From: Candidatus Pantoea deserta
Lineage (GTDB): Bacteria; Pseudomonadota; Gammaproteobacteria; Enterobacterales; Enterobacteriaceae
Length of the DNA: 64,000 bases
Direction of reading: 5' to 3'
Assembly (NCBI RefSeq): GCF_003813865.1
Contig: NZ_RMVG01000009.1
Location: 1-64,000, forward strand
In this document: positions 9,257-17,976 of the stretch, in pieces
How positions within the stretch are numbered: position 1 is the first letter of the stretch
Layout: each line of letters begins with the position of its first letter
Notes under the pieces: model-generated
Told to the model about the DNA's origin: nothing
What the model saw: only the letters and a program-made list of their open reading frames with translations
The model's database searches: none
Program-made: the position numbers and the translations under genes

Positions 9257-10459
9257 ATGAACGCTGAGATCACCTCTTCCCAGCGCCGCGCTTTGCGCGC
9301 GCTGAGCATCGCTTACTTTGTACAGGCTACCGGCGCGCTGTCCGTCGCCGGCAGCCTGCCCGCTATCTCAGCCGCCTGGCAGCTGACCGATGCGCAGAGC
9401 GCGCGCTTGCTGAGTATATTCGGTCTCACCTTTGCGCTGGCCGCCCCGCTGGTTCAGGTGCTGTTTGGCCACCTGCGCCGCCGCCAGCTGGTCCTCACGG
9501 GCATCGGGCTGTTTGGACTGGGCGCCTTCGCTTTTGCGCTGTCGACAGGCTACGGCGGGCTGGTTGCCTCACGCATAGTAATGGGAGCAGGCGCAGGGTT
9601 TATCGGCCCGGTGCTGGTTGCGCTGGGTTCAGAGCTGGTGCATGAACAGCAGCGGGGAAGGGCGATCGGCATGGTGCTTCTCGGCGTCTCCATAGCCAGC
9701 CTGGCGGGTATTCCGCTCGCCGCCTGGGTGGCCAGCCTGTGGGGAGCGAAAGTGCTGTTTGCGCTGGTAGGGCTGGTGAGCCTGCTGAGCGGGTTGAACA
9801 TTCTGCTGAGGGTGCCGGATAAGAGTGCCGGTTCGCGTATTCGTTTCAGCGAGCTGGCGAGCGTCCTGCTTGAGGGTAAATACCTGACGGCTTTCCTGGT
9901 GGTATTTTTTATTACCTCTGGGGTCTATAGCTTTTACTCTTTTATCGCCCCGCTTATCCGCGATACCTGGGCTGGCGGCACGCATGCGGTCTCCGCGGCG
10001 CTGGCGGTACTGGGCGTTGCCGGAGTGCTGGGCAATCTCTGGGTCACCCGCGCAGCAACGCGCTTTACGTCTGAAAAGCTGCTGATAACCGGCATGACGC
10101 TGCTTATCCTGGATACCGCGCTGATAGCCCTGCTGCCCAAGGCGCTGAGCGTGCTGCTGCTGGCGCTCGTGTTCTGGGCCTTTGCCACAGATCTGCTCTG
10201 GCCCAGTCAGCAGCGCCGGGTTGTCGAGCTGTCGTCTGCCCGACATCGCGGCATTGCGCTGGCGCTGACCAGCGCCTTTATGTTCGGGGGAATAGGCTTC
10301 GGCTCGGCTGTGGCCTCCTGGATTTATCCGGTAACGGGATTCTATGGGCTTGCCGCTATGTCTGTGGCCTTTATTCTGATGGCGCTGGTCAGCCTGCAAC
10401 TGTCTGAGAAGCTGAGAAAGCCTCTGGTAATGGCTGAGCTTTGCAAAAATAAGGCCTGA
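9257..10459 (+). CDS. MFS transporter (YdhP/AraJ-like, DHA1 type)
   Basis: A 400-residue inner-membrane protein with about 12 hydrophobic helices and the loop motif GHLRRRQLVLTG after helix 2, typical of DHA1 drug or sugar efflux carriers. It is the last gene of the SDR operon, so it probably exports a product or substrate of the two dehydrogenases. The ribosome site GGAGATAAATC lies before the ATG. No unusual insertion was seen. Confidence 0.85.
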   Translation: MNAEITSSQRRALRALSIAYFVQATGALSVAGSLPAISAAWQLTDAQSARLLSIFGLTFALAAPLVQVLFGHLRRRQLVLTGIGLFGLGAFAFALSTGYGGLVASRIVMGAGAGFIGPVLVALGSELVHEQQRGRAIGMVLLGVSIASLAGIPLAAWVASLWGAKVLFALVGLVSLLSGLNILLRVPDKSAGSRIRFSELASVLLEGKYLTAFLVVFFITSGVYSFYSFIAPLIRDTWAGGTHAVSAALAVLGVAGVLGNLWVTRAATRFTSEKLLITGMTLLILDTALIALLPKALSVLLLALVFWAFATDLLWPSQQRRVVELSSARHRGIALALTSAFMFGGIGFGSAVASWIYPVTGFYGLAAMSVAFILMALVSLQLSEKLRKPLVMAELCKNKA

Positions 10460-10591
10460 CAGGCAGGGCTGCGAGCGCGGGAGACTGTTCTCTGTTCACT
10501 GCGACTACGATGGTTACAGGTGGAACACAGAAACTGCCCTAACGTTATATCACTATCACCTGAACCCTTACCCGGTATGTGCAGCTGGTTA

Positions 10592-10621
10592 AACGTCCGC
10601 TCTTCGCTTAAAGCGGACGTT
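10592..10621. repeat. Dispersed GTCCGC/GCGGAC dyad, copy 2
   Basis: Perfect 10-bp arms AACGTCCGCT and AGCGGACGTT surround a 10-base loop. It is the best-conserved copy of the dyad family, lying in the 302-bp gap between the MFS gene and the convergent GNAT gene. The rest of this gap shows nothing further. Confidence 0.7.
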
Positions 10622-10761
10622 GTCCTTATCAGAGCCCAGACCAGTTTTTGCGGCGGCATAAAAACGGGCTGCATTCCGTATCTGACGAGCGGTTGAAATG
10701 TCAGGACTCTGCGTCGTCTAAGGGTTTGCCAGACCGTTCTTAAGTAAAACTTAGATAAGGG

Positions 10762-11316
10762 TTAAGCCTGCTGCTTCAGGCTCTTCCATTGCTCAATCGT
10801 CAGAGCGAACATCAGGTGAGCCGGCGGGTCTTCTGGATTATCCACCCGTTGAGTAAACAACAAACCCGCCTTTTCAAGAACGCGGCGCGAGGCTAAATGA
10901 TTCTCGCGTGTCACGCCGACAATTTCCGCAAGCTGTAACTCGTCAAATCCATATACCAGCGCGCGATGGGCGAGTTCGGTCGCATAACCTTTTCCCCAGG
11001 AGGCCGGTTCAAACCGGTAACCCAGATTATTTGTTTGTCGTCCATTGAAGTGACTGACGAAGACGCCGCCAAAGCCAATGACTTTATCGGGCTGCGTCTT
11101 TTCGGCGATCGCCCAGTCGTCGAACCCATAACGTTCACGATCTGTGATTCGCTGAAGGATAACGCGACGGCTATGATCAATATCCCGATGTGGGCCGCCG
11201 GGGTTAAATGCATGCGTTCTGACATCGCCGTATATGCGGAACAGCGCGTCCAGGTCTGACATCATTACCGGTCTGTAAAGCAGCCTTTCTGACTCCCAGT
11301 ACACTCGCCTCTCCAT
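10762..11316 (-). CDS. GNAT N-acetyltransferase, RimJ/RimL-like
   Basis: A 184-residue cytosolic acetyltransferase of the Acetyltransf_3 subgroup. It begins with ESERLLYRPVMMSDLDALF and has the acetyl-CoA loop region with LGYRFEPASWGKGYATELAHR at about 95-115, followed by VTRENHLASRRVLEKAGL, the usual last alpha-beta motif. AGGAACG precedes the ATG. It stands alone between the MFS gene and the chemoreceptor. The substrate may be a protein N-terminus or a small amine; sequence alone does not decide. Confidence 0.85.
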   Translation of the reverse strand: MERRVYWESERLLYRPVMMSDLDALFRIYGDVRTHAFNPGGPHRDIDHSRRVILQRITDRERYGFDDWAIAEKTQPDKVIGFGGVFVSHFNGRQTNNLGYRFEPASWGKGYATELAHRALVYGFDELQLAEIVGVTRENHLASRRVLEKAGLLFTQRVDNPEDPPAHLMFALTIEQWKSLKQQA

Positions 11317-11543
11317 TCGATGTCGTTCCTGCCTGATTTTTTAACACTGTAGTTGCTCATACAGCGCATGAGAATCCCTGTTTAAGCCTTTTTGTGTTCC
11401 TGCCGGATCCTGTTCAGGTCTGTCTGGTCAGCTTTAACAGTCAGTAGCCATTAGGGCAGGGGAGAGTATTTCGCCCTGCGCCCGTTAACATCGTCGAGTC
11501 GCAGCAGCCGGTGCAGCATGATGATGGCTGCACCGGCTTTGCC

Positions 11544-13508
11544 TTAACGACGGGTGGAGAGGGTTTGCAGGACCTTTAGCTCCGCTACTGCTTGCTGCAT
11601 GGCATCCATTCCCGCCGTCAGCGTGCGCAGGCTGTCCAGCTGCTTGCTCATATCGGCGCGCTGATCGCGGGTCTGGTGGCTCATCGTCGCGATGGTATCA
11701 GCCGCGCGAATGCTGCGATCGGCCATATCAGTGGCGGTCTGCACCGTACTGGCGGCCACGTCGCGAATGCGGGAAATGGTATTGACCGCATCGTTGATAT
11801 TGCTGGCTGTCGCTTCCGCCTGTTCTCTGGACGAGTGAGCCAGACGGCGAACTTCACCCGCCACCACGGCGAATCCTCGGCCTGCCTCGCCCGCGCGCGC
11901 CGCTTCAACGGCGGCATTAAGCGCCAGAATATTCGTCTGGAAGGCGATATTGCTGATGCCGTGAGTGATGACATTAATGCCGTTGGAAATCTCCTCCAGA
12001 TCGTCCAGCCCCTCGCTTAATCGACCCTGCGCCTGCTGACTTTCTCTGGCGATGTCGCTGATGGTGCGAATGGTGCTTTCGGCCATGGTCAGCGCCTCGC
12101 TCTGGTTCTGGGTGGCCGCCTCCAGTATCGGCAGCGCCTGCACGACAGGCGCTAACTCCTGCTGATAATTCACCACGCGCGCCAGCACGCCCGACTGCAC
12201 CCGGTTCAGCGTCTCCCAGCGACGCAAGGCGCGCTGCGCGTAATGCGCGGCATAGCTGGCATACTCCACCGGGAACTGCGCCATTGCACTGGCGTCGTGG
12301 TTGAAAAACACCAGCGCAGAGAGCGTCTGGTTGATCGGCACGCCAAGGATCTCGCCGAAGCTGGAGAAACCGGCAGCCGGGATACCTTTAAAGAAGTGAG
12401 CGTCGTGAAGCCGCTCGGTATTGCCAGCGCGACGCAGTATACAGTCGTTCATCAGCACAGCCGCCGGCTTGCCGTGGCGCGCGGTAAATGCCGCCCAGTC
12501 GCGCAGCGTGGCCTGTTTGAAATCGGTCTCTTGCATTAAATAAAGCCGATCGCCGAACTCCAGGTCGCAGAAAAAATGCACTTTCTGGTTTTCGATCTTC
12601 GCCACAGAACGGATAAAAAAGGCATCGGCGACCTTCACGGCAAAGGTTAACCCTTTAAGCCGCTCGGTAAGCTGCTGTTCGCTGCACGCCAGATGTTCCG
12701 CCAGCGCCTGAGTAAACGGCTGCTGCTGTCCCTGCTGATTAAATACCGAGACCAGGGTACGCGTTATCGGATCCGCTTCTGCGATTAGCCAGCTTTTGTT
12801 TAGCGGCTCAAAGTTCTGGCTTTTAAAGGGAGCAAAGGATTTGCCCGCCGCCATGCGGCAGAACACGATAACGGCTTTGCCCTGTAGCACGCGACCGCCG
12901 ACGCCAATCCATGTGCCGTCAAAAGTGACTCGTCCTCCAGCAGAGCCGCCAATCGCCAGACAGGGAAAGCGGCCGCTGTTATACCAGGCCTGCATCAGAA
13001 ACCCTTCCGACGCCGACAGTCCGTCACAGTAGATCATGGCAAAGGTGCGGTCAGCGGAAAGCGGCATACGTAGTTTTAACGCGGCCAGCTCCTGCTCAAT
13101 GGCGTTGATGCGATCGGTCGCCGTGTGGGCGTCATGGAGATGGAGGTCGACGATATGGGTTTCATGCTCCGCAATCAGGCTGCGCGGCAGCCAGAGCCAG
13201 CTTCCTTCCTGTCCGTCACCTTTGCAGTAGGTTGTCTGCCTGCCGCTGGCGCTAAGGGCGCCGTTCGAAGAGAGGGTAATAACGGTCAGATCCGCTGAGG
13301 TAAAGCGCTGCCATGCCTGGCTGACCCGCTGGAAATCCGCCTCAGGCGGTATGAAGGTTAATAACACACCCGCTGCGCGCTGGCTCAGTCCTGCCGCAGA
13401 GAGCGAGGTCGGCAGGTTATGACAATCAAAAATGCCGTCAGCGGGCTGAGATGCGCCTGCAAAACGAGAACCGATGAAACTTTTACCCATTGTCTTAATG
13501 AAAGACAT
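11544..13508 (-). CDS. Soluble FIST-domain methyl-accepting chemotaxis protein
   Basis: A 654-residue cytoplasmic chemoreceptor without a membrane helix. The first roughly 400 residues match the FIST_N and FIST_C sensory domains (ICDG-like loop as [16 protein letters not shown], then AIGGSAGG, and LMNDCILRR near 350). The remainder is a methyl-accepting signalling coiled coil, with the conserved hairpin tip near residues 528-560 ([20 protein letters not shown], then [11 protein letters not shown]). There is no C-terminal CheR-tethering pentapeptide. FIST domains are proposed to bind small ligands such as amino acids. No che genes are nearby. It fits a cytosolic receptor feeding the main flagellar chemotaxis system. 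Confidence 0.88.
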   Translation of the reverse strand: MSFIKTMGKSFIGSRFAGASQPADGIFDCHNLPTSLSAAGLSQRAAGVLLTFIPPEADFQRVSQAWQRFTSADLTVITLSSNGALSASGRQTTYCKGDGQEGSWLWLPRSLIAEHETHIVDLHLHDAHTATDRINAIEQELAALKLRMPLSADRTFAMIYCDGLSASEGFLMQAWYNSGRFPCLAIGGSAGGRVTFDGTWIGVGGRVLQGKAVIVFCRMAAGKSFAPFKSQNFEPLNKSWLIAEADPITRTLVSVFNQQGQQQPFTQALAEHLACSEQQLTERLKGLTFAVKVADAFFIRSVAKIENQKVHFFCDLEFGDRLYLMQETDFKQATLRDWAAFTARHGKPAAVLMNDCILRRAGNTERLHDAHFFKGIPAAGFSSFGEILGVPINQTLSALVFFNHDASAMAQFPVEYASYAAHYAQRALRRWETLNRVQSGVLARVVNYQQELAPVVQALPILEAATQNQSEALTMAESTIRTISDIARESQQAQGRLSEGLDDLEEISNGINVITHGISNIAFQTNILALNAAVEAARAGEAGRGFAVVAGEVRRLAHSSREQAEATASNINDAVNTISRIRDVAASTVQTATDMADRSIRAADTIATMSHQTRDQRADMSKQLDSLRTLTAGMDAMQQAVAELKVLQTLSTRR

Positions 13509-13595
13509 ATTTTTATTTCCACTTAAATAAAAGGCGTGCTGGTGCTGTAAAAGAGGGCTAAAAGCTGGTCCGTTCGCAATCAGTACTCATGTTTG

Positions 13596-13619
13596 CAGCT
13601 CAACGTCAACGTTGAGCTG
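13596..13619. repeat. Perfect inverted repeat upstream of FIST receptor
   Basis: CAGCTCAACG and CGTTGAGCTG form 10-bp arms around TCAA. It sits 88 bp upstream of the chemoreceptor start in a 329-bp gene-free gap (13509-13837) and has no T-run on either side, so it is not an obvious terminator. The rest of the gap shows a short open stretch around 13640-13740 without a start or a recognised family. Confidence 0.5.
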
Positions 13620-13837
13620 AAGGTGGGTTATCGGCTCGCTCGCCTGTAGCTTCAGCGATTGCTGCGATTGCTGATACTTATGCGATGTGGGCTGTTGCAG
13701 AGAAGCTGGCTAAAGAGCAGGGGACGGCGTGGCTTTGCGGCAGAAGCGGAGATTGCGAAGGTTACGGAGTATTAATGAAATTCTGCTCGCAATATTGGCG
13801 GATTAACCGGAGTTAAAGCCAATTAAGGCAATCGCTA

Positions 13838-14318
13838 ATGCATTACGTTCCTTCTGCCAGGTTTGATTATCGCTGCCTCAACCCTGGCGACTGGCCATTT
13901 TTCCTGTCATTAAATCAGAATCCATTCTTTTGAAAAACGCCTGCAGCCCTGGCATAAAGGCAGCGAACAGTGGCTATGTCTGGTTTTCAGTCAAAAGAAT
14001 AGTGATATACCGATTGGCGTCACTGGCTTTATTGAGCGTGCCGACGGCATTGCGGAGGTAGGGTTCATCCTCGCCGCCGAATTTTATGGTAAAAGTTTTG
14101 GCAGTGAATCGCTGAAAGATATTGTTCGTTTCGCATTCAAAACCCATGGGTATCAAAAATTAACAGCGACGGTTACGTCGGAAAATGAGGCTTCACGCAG
14201 AACATTGCTTAAGGTCGGATTTCAGCAGGAGGGCACACTAAGGCAAAAGGTTTTCCTGCATGGTTGTTGGCGGGATGACTGGATTTTTGGGTTATTAAGC
14301 GAAGAGTTCAGCTATTGA
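13838..14318 (+). pseudogene. Broken GNAT acetyltransferase (deletion with frameshift)
   Basis: Two reading frames together encode a GNAT enzyme. Frame one runs from an ATG at 13838 and reads FDYRCLNPGDWPFFLSLNQN before a TGA at 13931. Frame two resumes at 13929 with FEKRLQPWHKGSEQWLCLVF and continues through IGVTGFIERADGIAEVGFIL and TSENEASRRTLLKVGF to a TGA at 14316. Intact relatives have about 25 further residues between the DWPFFLSL and FE-RL-PW segments. The gene has therefore lost an internal piece and shifted frame. The C-terminal acetyl-CoA half is otherwise well preserved, so inactivation seems recent. A sequencing error alone would not explain the missing residues. Confidence 0.75.
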
Positions 14319-14399
14319 GCAGTGAAGTTTTTCTGGCTGGTACAGGCGTCAGCTACCTGTGTCAGCTTCTTACTCAAGGCAAACGCTGGCCTGGGTGTC

Positions 14400-14425
14400 T
14401 GTCCGCTTTGTGCCAGAAGCGGACA
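14400..14425. repeat. Dispersed GTCCGC/GCGGAC dyad, copy 3
   Basis: TGTCCGCTT and AAGCGGACA are perfect 9-bp arms with an 8-base loop TGTGCCAG. The loop sequence recurs almost unchanged in the copy at 29436-29462. It follows the GNAT pseudogene. Confidence 0.65.
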
Positions 14426-14741
14426 TTACTTCATACGCATGCCCACTCCACCTGCCGCTTTGGAAATGACACATAACTGTGCATGAATGTGGTTCAGATG
14501 CTCAACAATATAACTGGCATAGCTGTCTACCTGATAGCGGGCAAGCTACCCTCATTCTGACTGAGCTGCGGTGCAACGAATGGACGGTTCACCAACAATA
14601 TGACAAACATGGGGAACAAAAAAAATGCAATTAGCGTGACGGGGAAACTGGACTGGGTTGTTTCAAACATCCAGATCCCTTTACCCAGAGTGGTATGTCG
14701 AAGCCGTTCAGCTGACGGGAGGCCTCCGCCTCCCTGAGTAT
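14426..14741. other. Gene-free stretch with hairpin after APC permease gene
   Basis: No gene was seen. At 14717-14734 GGGAGGC and GCCTCCC form a 7-bp stem with a 4-base loop just past the permease stop codon on the minus strand. It has no T-run, so it is at best a weak terminator or an RNA-stabilising hairpin. The remainder reads with scattered stops in all frames. Confidence 0.45.
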
Positions 14742-16214
14742 TTATTCGTAGCTGCCCAGCGGTGGCATTTTTTTAAGCTGCTTTCTGCGCCACAACCACA
14801 CGGGAATGAAAACCAGCACGCCAGCCAGCATCAGGAACAGCACGTACTGCTGCGCCGTGCGAAAATCCGCCGGGATGATGAAAACGCACATTTCCACAAT
14901 CAGCCACGCTACCGCCCCGATAATAACCGGCCACTCCCAGACACCCAGCGTGAAATCGTCAGGATGATGAATGTGCTGATGACGGGTGAATATGTAGAGC
15001 AGGACGGTTCCGCTGTAGAGCAGTGCCGGAAAAAGCGTTGCCGCGCCGAGCAGCTGCGTCAGCGCATCGGGATTAGAATAGAAACTCAGCACAATCAGGC
15101 CAGAGACCACGGCGGCCAGAACAGTCGCCCACAGCGGGCCGCCCGTCGGACGAGGCACATAGCTGAGCTTCTCTGAAAAAGGCAGACGTCCATCACGCGC
15201 CATCGCATGGATAAGGCGGCTATTACTGGTCAGGATAACCAGACCACAGGCAAAAATCGCAATGCATACTACTATCAGAACGATTTTGCTGAACGTCTCA
15301 CCCAGCGTTATGCGGATAACATCAGCCACGGGCGCGGAACTTCTGGACAGCTCTTCAACGTGATCGCCAAGGCCGAGGCTGATGACGATAAGGAAAAGTG
15401 TACCCAGAACCCCGCTTGCCAGCACGGCCTTAACCATGGCGCGCGGAACCACTTGCTTGGGATTGTGAGTCTCTTCGGCCAGGTTTGCGGCTGACTCCCA
15501 GCCCACCAGGGTAAATGCACCCAGCAGGCCGGAGAGCATAAAGGGGCCCAGCCAGCCAAAGTAATGGTCGCTGTGAACCAGGCCGGTTGAGACCAGATTA
15601 GAGGTGTTTCCTTTTCCAAAGAAAAAGACTGCCGCGCCAATCGCGACGATAAGCCCCAGAATGGCCACTACCTCTGCACCCACCGCGAGGTTGTTAATTT
15701 TTGTCAGCACAGGCGTTGACCAGATAACCAGCATCATCTGAACCAGTATTAAAACGCCCGTGGTAATAGCCCCGCCGGCAGCGGAATATTCCAGCCCAAA
15801 AAGCGGGAACAGTGCGACCTGAGCAAGCCCGTAGTCAACAGCAACGGTAACGATTGCGAGGAAGGCAAAACTGGCCCAGCCGAACCACCATCCCAGCACC
15901 GGGTTTACCAGCCGACTGGCCCATTGATAGCTGAAGCCAGAGAGCGGGATTTTACTGGCAAGCAATCCGAATACCAGTGCCACCAGTAGCGTACCTACGG
16001 TCACCACCGGCCAGGTCCAGATGCCTACAGGGCCACTGGAAGCGAGCATGCTGCCGTAGGTTGAAAACAGGCCGGTAGTAATGGAGATGAATGAAAACGC
16101 CACGGCAAAGGACTCAAATTTGCCGAGCGTTCTTTCAAACTGCGAATGCGATGCTTCTGAACCACCCAAATTTTTTTGGTCTACCGTTCTGAGATCTTTG
16201 TTTACGTCAGACAT
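14742..16214 (-). CDS. APC superfamily amino acid/amine permease
   Basis: A 490-residue inner-membrane transporter with about 12 helices. It has the AAT/ACT-type signature: helix 1 with FISITTGLFSTYGSMLASSG, GLLGAFTLVGWESAANLAEETHNPK near residue 250, and SRLIHAMARDGRLPF near 340. Such carriers import amino acids, GABA, choline-like amines or other amino compounds with protons. The ATG at 16214 has AGGAG at a good distance; an upstream in-frame start lacks one. The gene lies 253 bp after the M81 gene and has its own CACATAA-type operator at 16316, so it is a separate unit of the same regulon. An amine-containing substrate for the island is the main clue it gives. Confidence 0.87.
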   Translation of the reverse strand: MSDVNKDLRTVDQKNLGGSEASHSQFERTLGKFESFAVAFSFISITTGLFSTYGSMLASSGPVGIWTWPVVTVGTLLVALVFGLLASKIPLSGFSYQWASRLVNPVLGWWFGWASFAFLAIVTVAVDYGLAQVALFPLFGLEYSAAGGAITTGVLILVQMMLVIWSTPVLTKINNLAVGAEVVAILGLIVAIGAAVFFFGKGNTSNLVSTGLVHSDHYFGWLGPFMLSGLLGAFTLVGWESAANLAEETHNPKQVVPRAMVKAVLASGVLGTLFLIVISLGLGDHVEELSRSSAPVADVIRITLGETFSKIVLIVVCIAIFACGLVILTSNSRLIHAMARDGRLPFSEKLSYVPRPTGGPLWATVLAAVVSGLIVLSFYSNPDALTQLLGAATLFPALLYSGTVLLYIFTRHQHIHHPDDFTLGVWEWPVIIGAVAWLIVEMCVFIIPADFRTAQQYVLFLMLAGVLVFIPVWLWRRKQLKKMPPLGSYE

Positions 16215-16315
16215 GGTATGTCTCCTGCTGCTTGCCAGTAATCGAGCTCTGTGCCACATGAGGTCAAAGCTTGCTTTATTTTTGTGACTTTGATTGACTT
16301 ATTGCTAACATACAA

Positions 16316-16335
16316 CACTAAAACCACACAAACAC
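16316..16335. promoter_or_regulatory. Candidate island operator upstream of APC permease
   Basis: CACTAAAACCACACAAACAC lies 102 bp before the permease start. It resembles the AAAACCACATAA-type sites at 21057, 28090 and 28304. It differs by C for T in the CACATAA core, so it is a weaker match. It is inferred to be a site for the DeoR-type regulator at 28468. Confidence 0.5.
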
Positions 16336-16467
16336 AACACACAATTCACAGCATTTTCTTTGCTGTGAGGCAGGTCATAATTGGAGAGCCAGGTACAGAT
16401 AAGGCTTAAAGAGATGCAATTTGCAGCCGATAAGTACGGCTTGCCAGCCCTTGCGGCTGGCAGCGGT

Positions 16468-17976
16468 TCACAGTGTTCTGGTAAACGTCACCGCCCATTC
16501 AGGTGAGGGATCATCTTGCCAGGGATAAATGGTTTCAGGGAGTCGTGAAAATGGCAGCGATTTTAAATCTGAGCTGGCCGCACCGGGCGTATTGGCTTCG
16601 CAAATCACACCGGCAATTTTTTCGTAGGCCGCTCTGAAGGAGGTAGAGGCTTTAACCACGACCAGATCGTAAAGCGTCGGCTCAATGCCGTGTGCCCGGT
16701 AAAGCTGCGGATCGCCGTTTCCCGCCATCCATTCACACACCACAACATCAAGCCTGCCAATGCTGAGCACAGCGGTCCGTCCGATTCGCTGAGTCATCCC
16801 TCTCCCTGCTGGACCTTCCTGCCTGAAGACGCCGTCGTGCAGGGATTTCACCCGTGCTGTACGCGTAAGCGATACAGAACGGGGATCGCGAGAGGCACCG
16901 ATGCTGAACTCCGCCGTTGCGCCCACACCAAGCTCATGGGCGAGTTTTGCGGCTTCCGGCGCGTTTACGATCGTTGCGGTGCGTAAATCTTTGCCTTTTT
17001 CAAGGATCTCCAGGGCCACAGCCATATTGTCACCTGCGGCGCCGGCGTTGCAGGAATCAGCGGAGTCAACGAGGATAACGGGCTTTGGCTGGCTAGCGTC
17101 CTGCGCTCTGGCGATGACATCCGCAACGGGTAACAGGGAAAGGGTGAAATCTGCCCGCTTTGAATAAAAGAGATCGGCGAGCCGGATGGCCCAGGCTTTC
17201 GCCGTTGCCTCGTCTTTTGCTGCTACCACGACAGAGGAGTTGGGTTCAGGCAAATCCAGCCAGGGCTGCATTTGATAAAACGAGAAATCGATGATTTCAC
17301 CGCTGGCTTTTAGCGCGTTACCGTATTCAATGATGTCCCGAAAGGCGCCCTTCAGAGTGTTATACGCTGCGGCGGGTGCGATCATGGGAACAGGAACCCA
17401 GGCCGTAACGGGCAGGCTTTTCCCGGCAATAGCCTCCAGTCCCAGCTTCGCGACGCGAAAACCTGTCTCAACATAGTCCACATGGGGATAGGTCAGGTAA
17501 GCCAGAATGATATTGGCGTTCTCAATAATGGTTTTCGAAATGTAGGCGTGTAAATCGGTGGACACCGCAATCACCGTCGCGTCGCCCACCTTTTCGCGAA
17601 TGCGGCGAGTGATTTCGCCCTCGGGATCGTCATACTCCGTCGTCATCAGCGCGCCATGACAGGAGATGAAAATGCCGTCCAGCGGCAGCGCTTTGTCAAT
17701 CTGGGGCATTAAGCGTGAAAGATAGTGATCCATCACCGACTGCTCGGCGACCCCTCCGCTCTGACAGGCCATAACCGTGCCGCACACGACTTCAGCATCA
17801 GGCTGCAACTCATCAATGGCTTTAAAAAAGCCGCCAATGGCGCATGCCTGCCCGTGAAACTGCGTGCGGACATCTTCACCTTCGTATTCTCCCGTCTGTC
17901 TCCAGAATTCCAGCGTCGAATTCACAGGATTGAATGAGTTACTCTCCTGTCGAAACTCGGTAATCAAGATTTTCAT
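16468..17976 (-). CDS. M81 family metallopeptidase (MlrC-like)
   Basis: A 502-residue protein of the MlrC family, named for the enzyme that cleaves linear microcystin. It starts ILITEFRQESNSFNPV, the typical N-terminus. It shows SCHGALMTTEYDDPEGEI near 104-121 and DLHAYISKTIIENANIILAY near 142-161, where the His and Asp residues probably bind zinc. The DSADSCNAGAAGDNM segment near 301 marks the C-terminal MlrC domain. Its ATG overlaps the stop of the kinase gene by one base (TAATG), indicating coupled translation. Relatives are amide hydrolases. Here it may release an amine or acid from an amide-bearing substrate, which is inferred from context. Confidence 0.85.
   Translation of the reverse strand: MKILITEFRQESNSFNPVNSTLEFWRQTGEYEGEDVRTQFHGQACAIGGFFKAIDELQPDAEVVCGTVMACQSGGVAEQSVMDHYLSRLMPQIDKALPLDGIFISCHGALMTTEYDDPEGEITRRIREKVGDATVIAVSTDLHAYISKTIIENANIILAYLTYPHVDYVETGFRVAKLGLEAIAGKSLPVTAWVPVPMIAPAAAYNTLKGAFRDIIEYGNALKASGEIIDFSFYQMQPWLDLPEPNSSVVVAAKDEATAKAWAIRLADLFYSKRADFTLSLLPVADVIARAQDASQPKPVILVDSADSCNAGAAGDNMAVALEILEKGKDLRTATIVNAPEAAKLAHELGVGATAEFSIGASRDPRSVSLTRTARVKSLHDGVFRQEGPAGRGMTQRIGRTAVLSIGRLDVVVCEWMAGNGDPQLYRAHGIEPTLYDLVVVKASTSFRAAYEKIAGVICEANTPGAASSDLKSLPFSRLPETIYPWQDDPSPEWAVTFTRTL

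Noticed and set aside
13640..13760. Open stretch reading AIADTYAMWAVAEKLAKEQG, phage-like at first sight
   Set aside because: Too short, no start codon with a ribosome site, and no neighbouring phage genes. It is kept only as a remark for the gap.
14430..14700. Possible transposase or integrase remnant after the third dyad
   Set aside because: Translation gives scattered fragments with frequent stops and nothing that can be assigned to an IS family; no terminal inverted repeats were seen.
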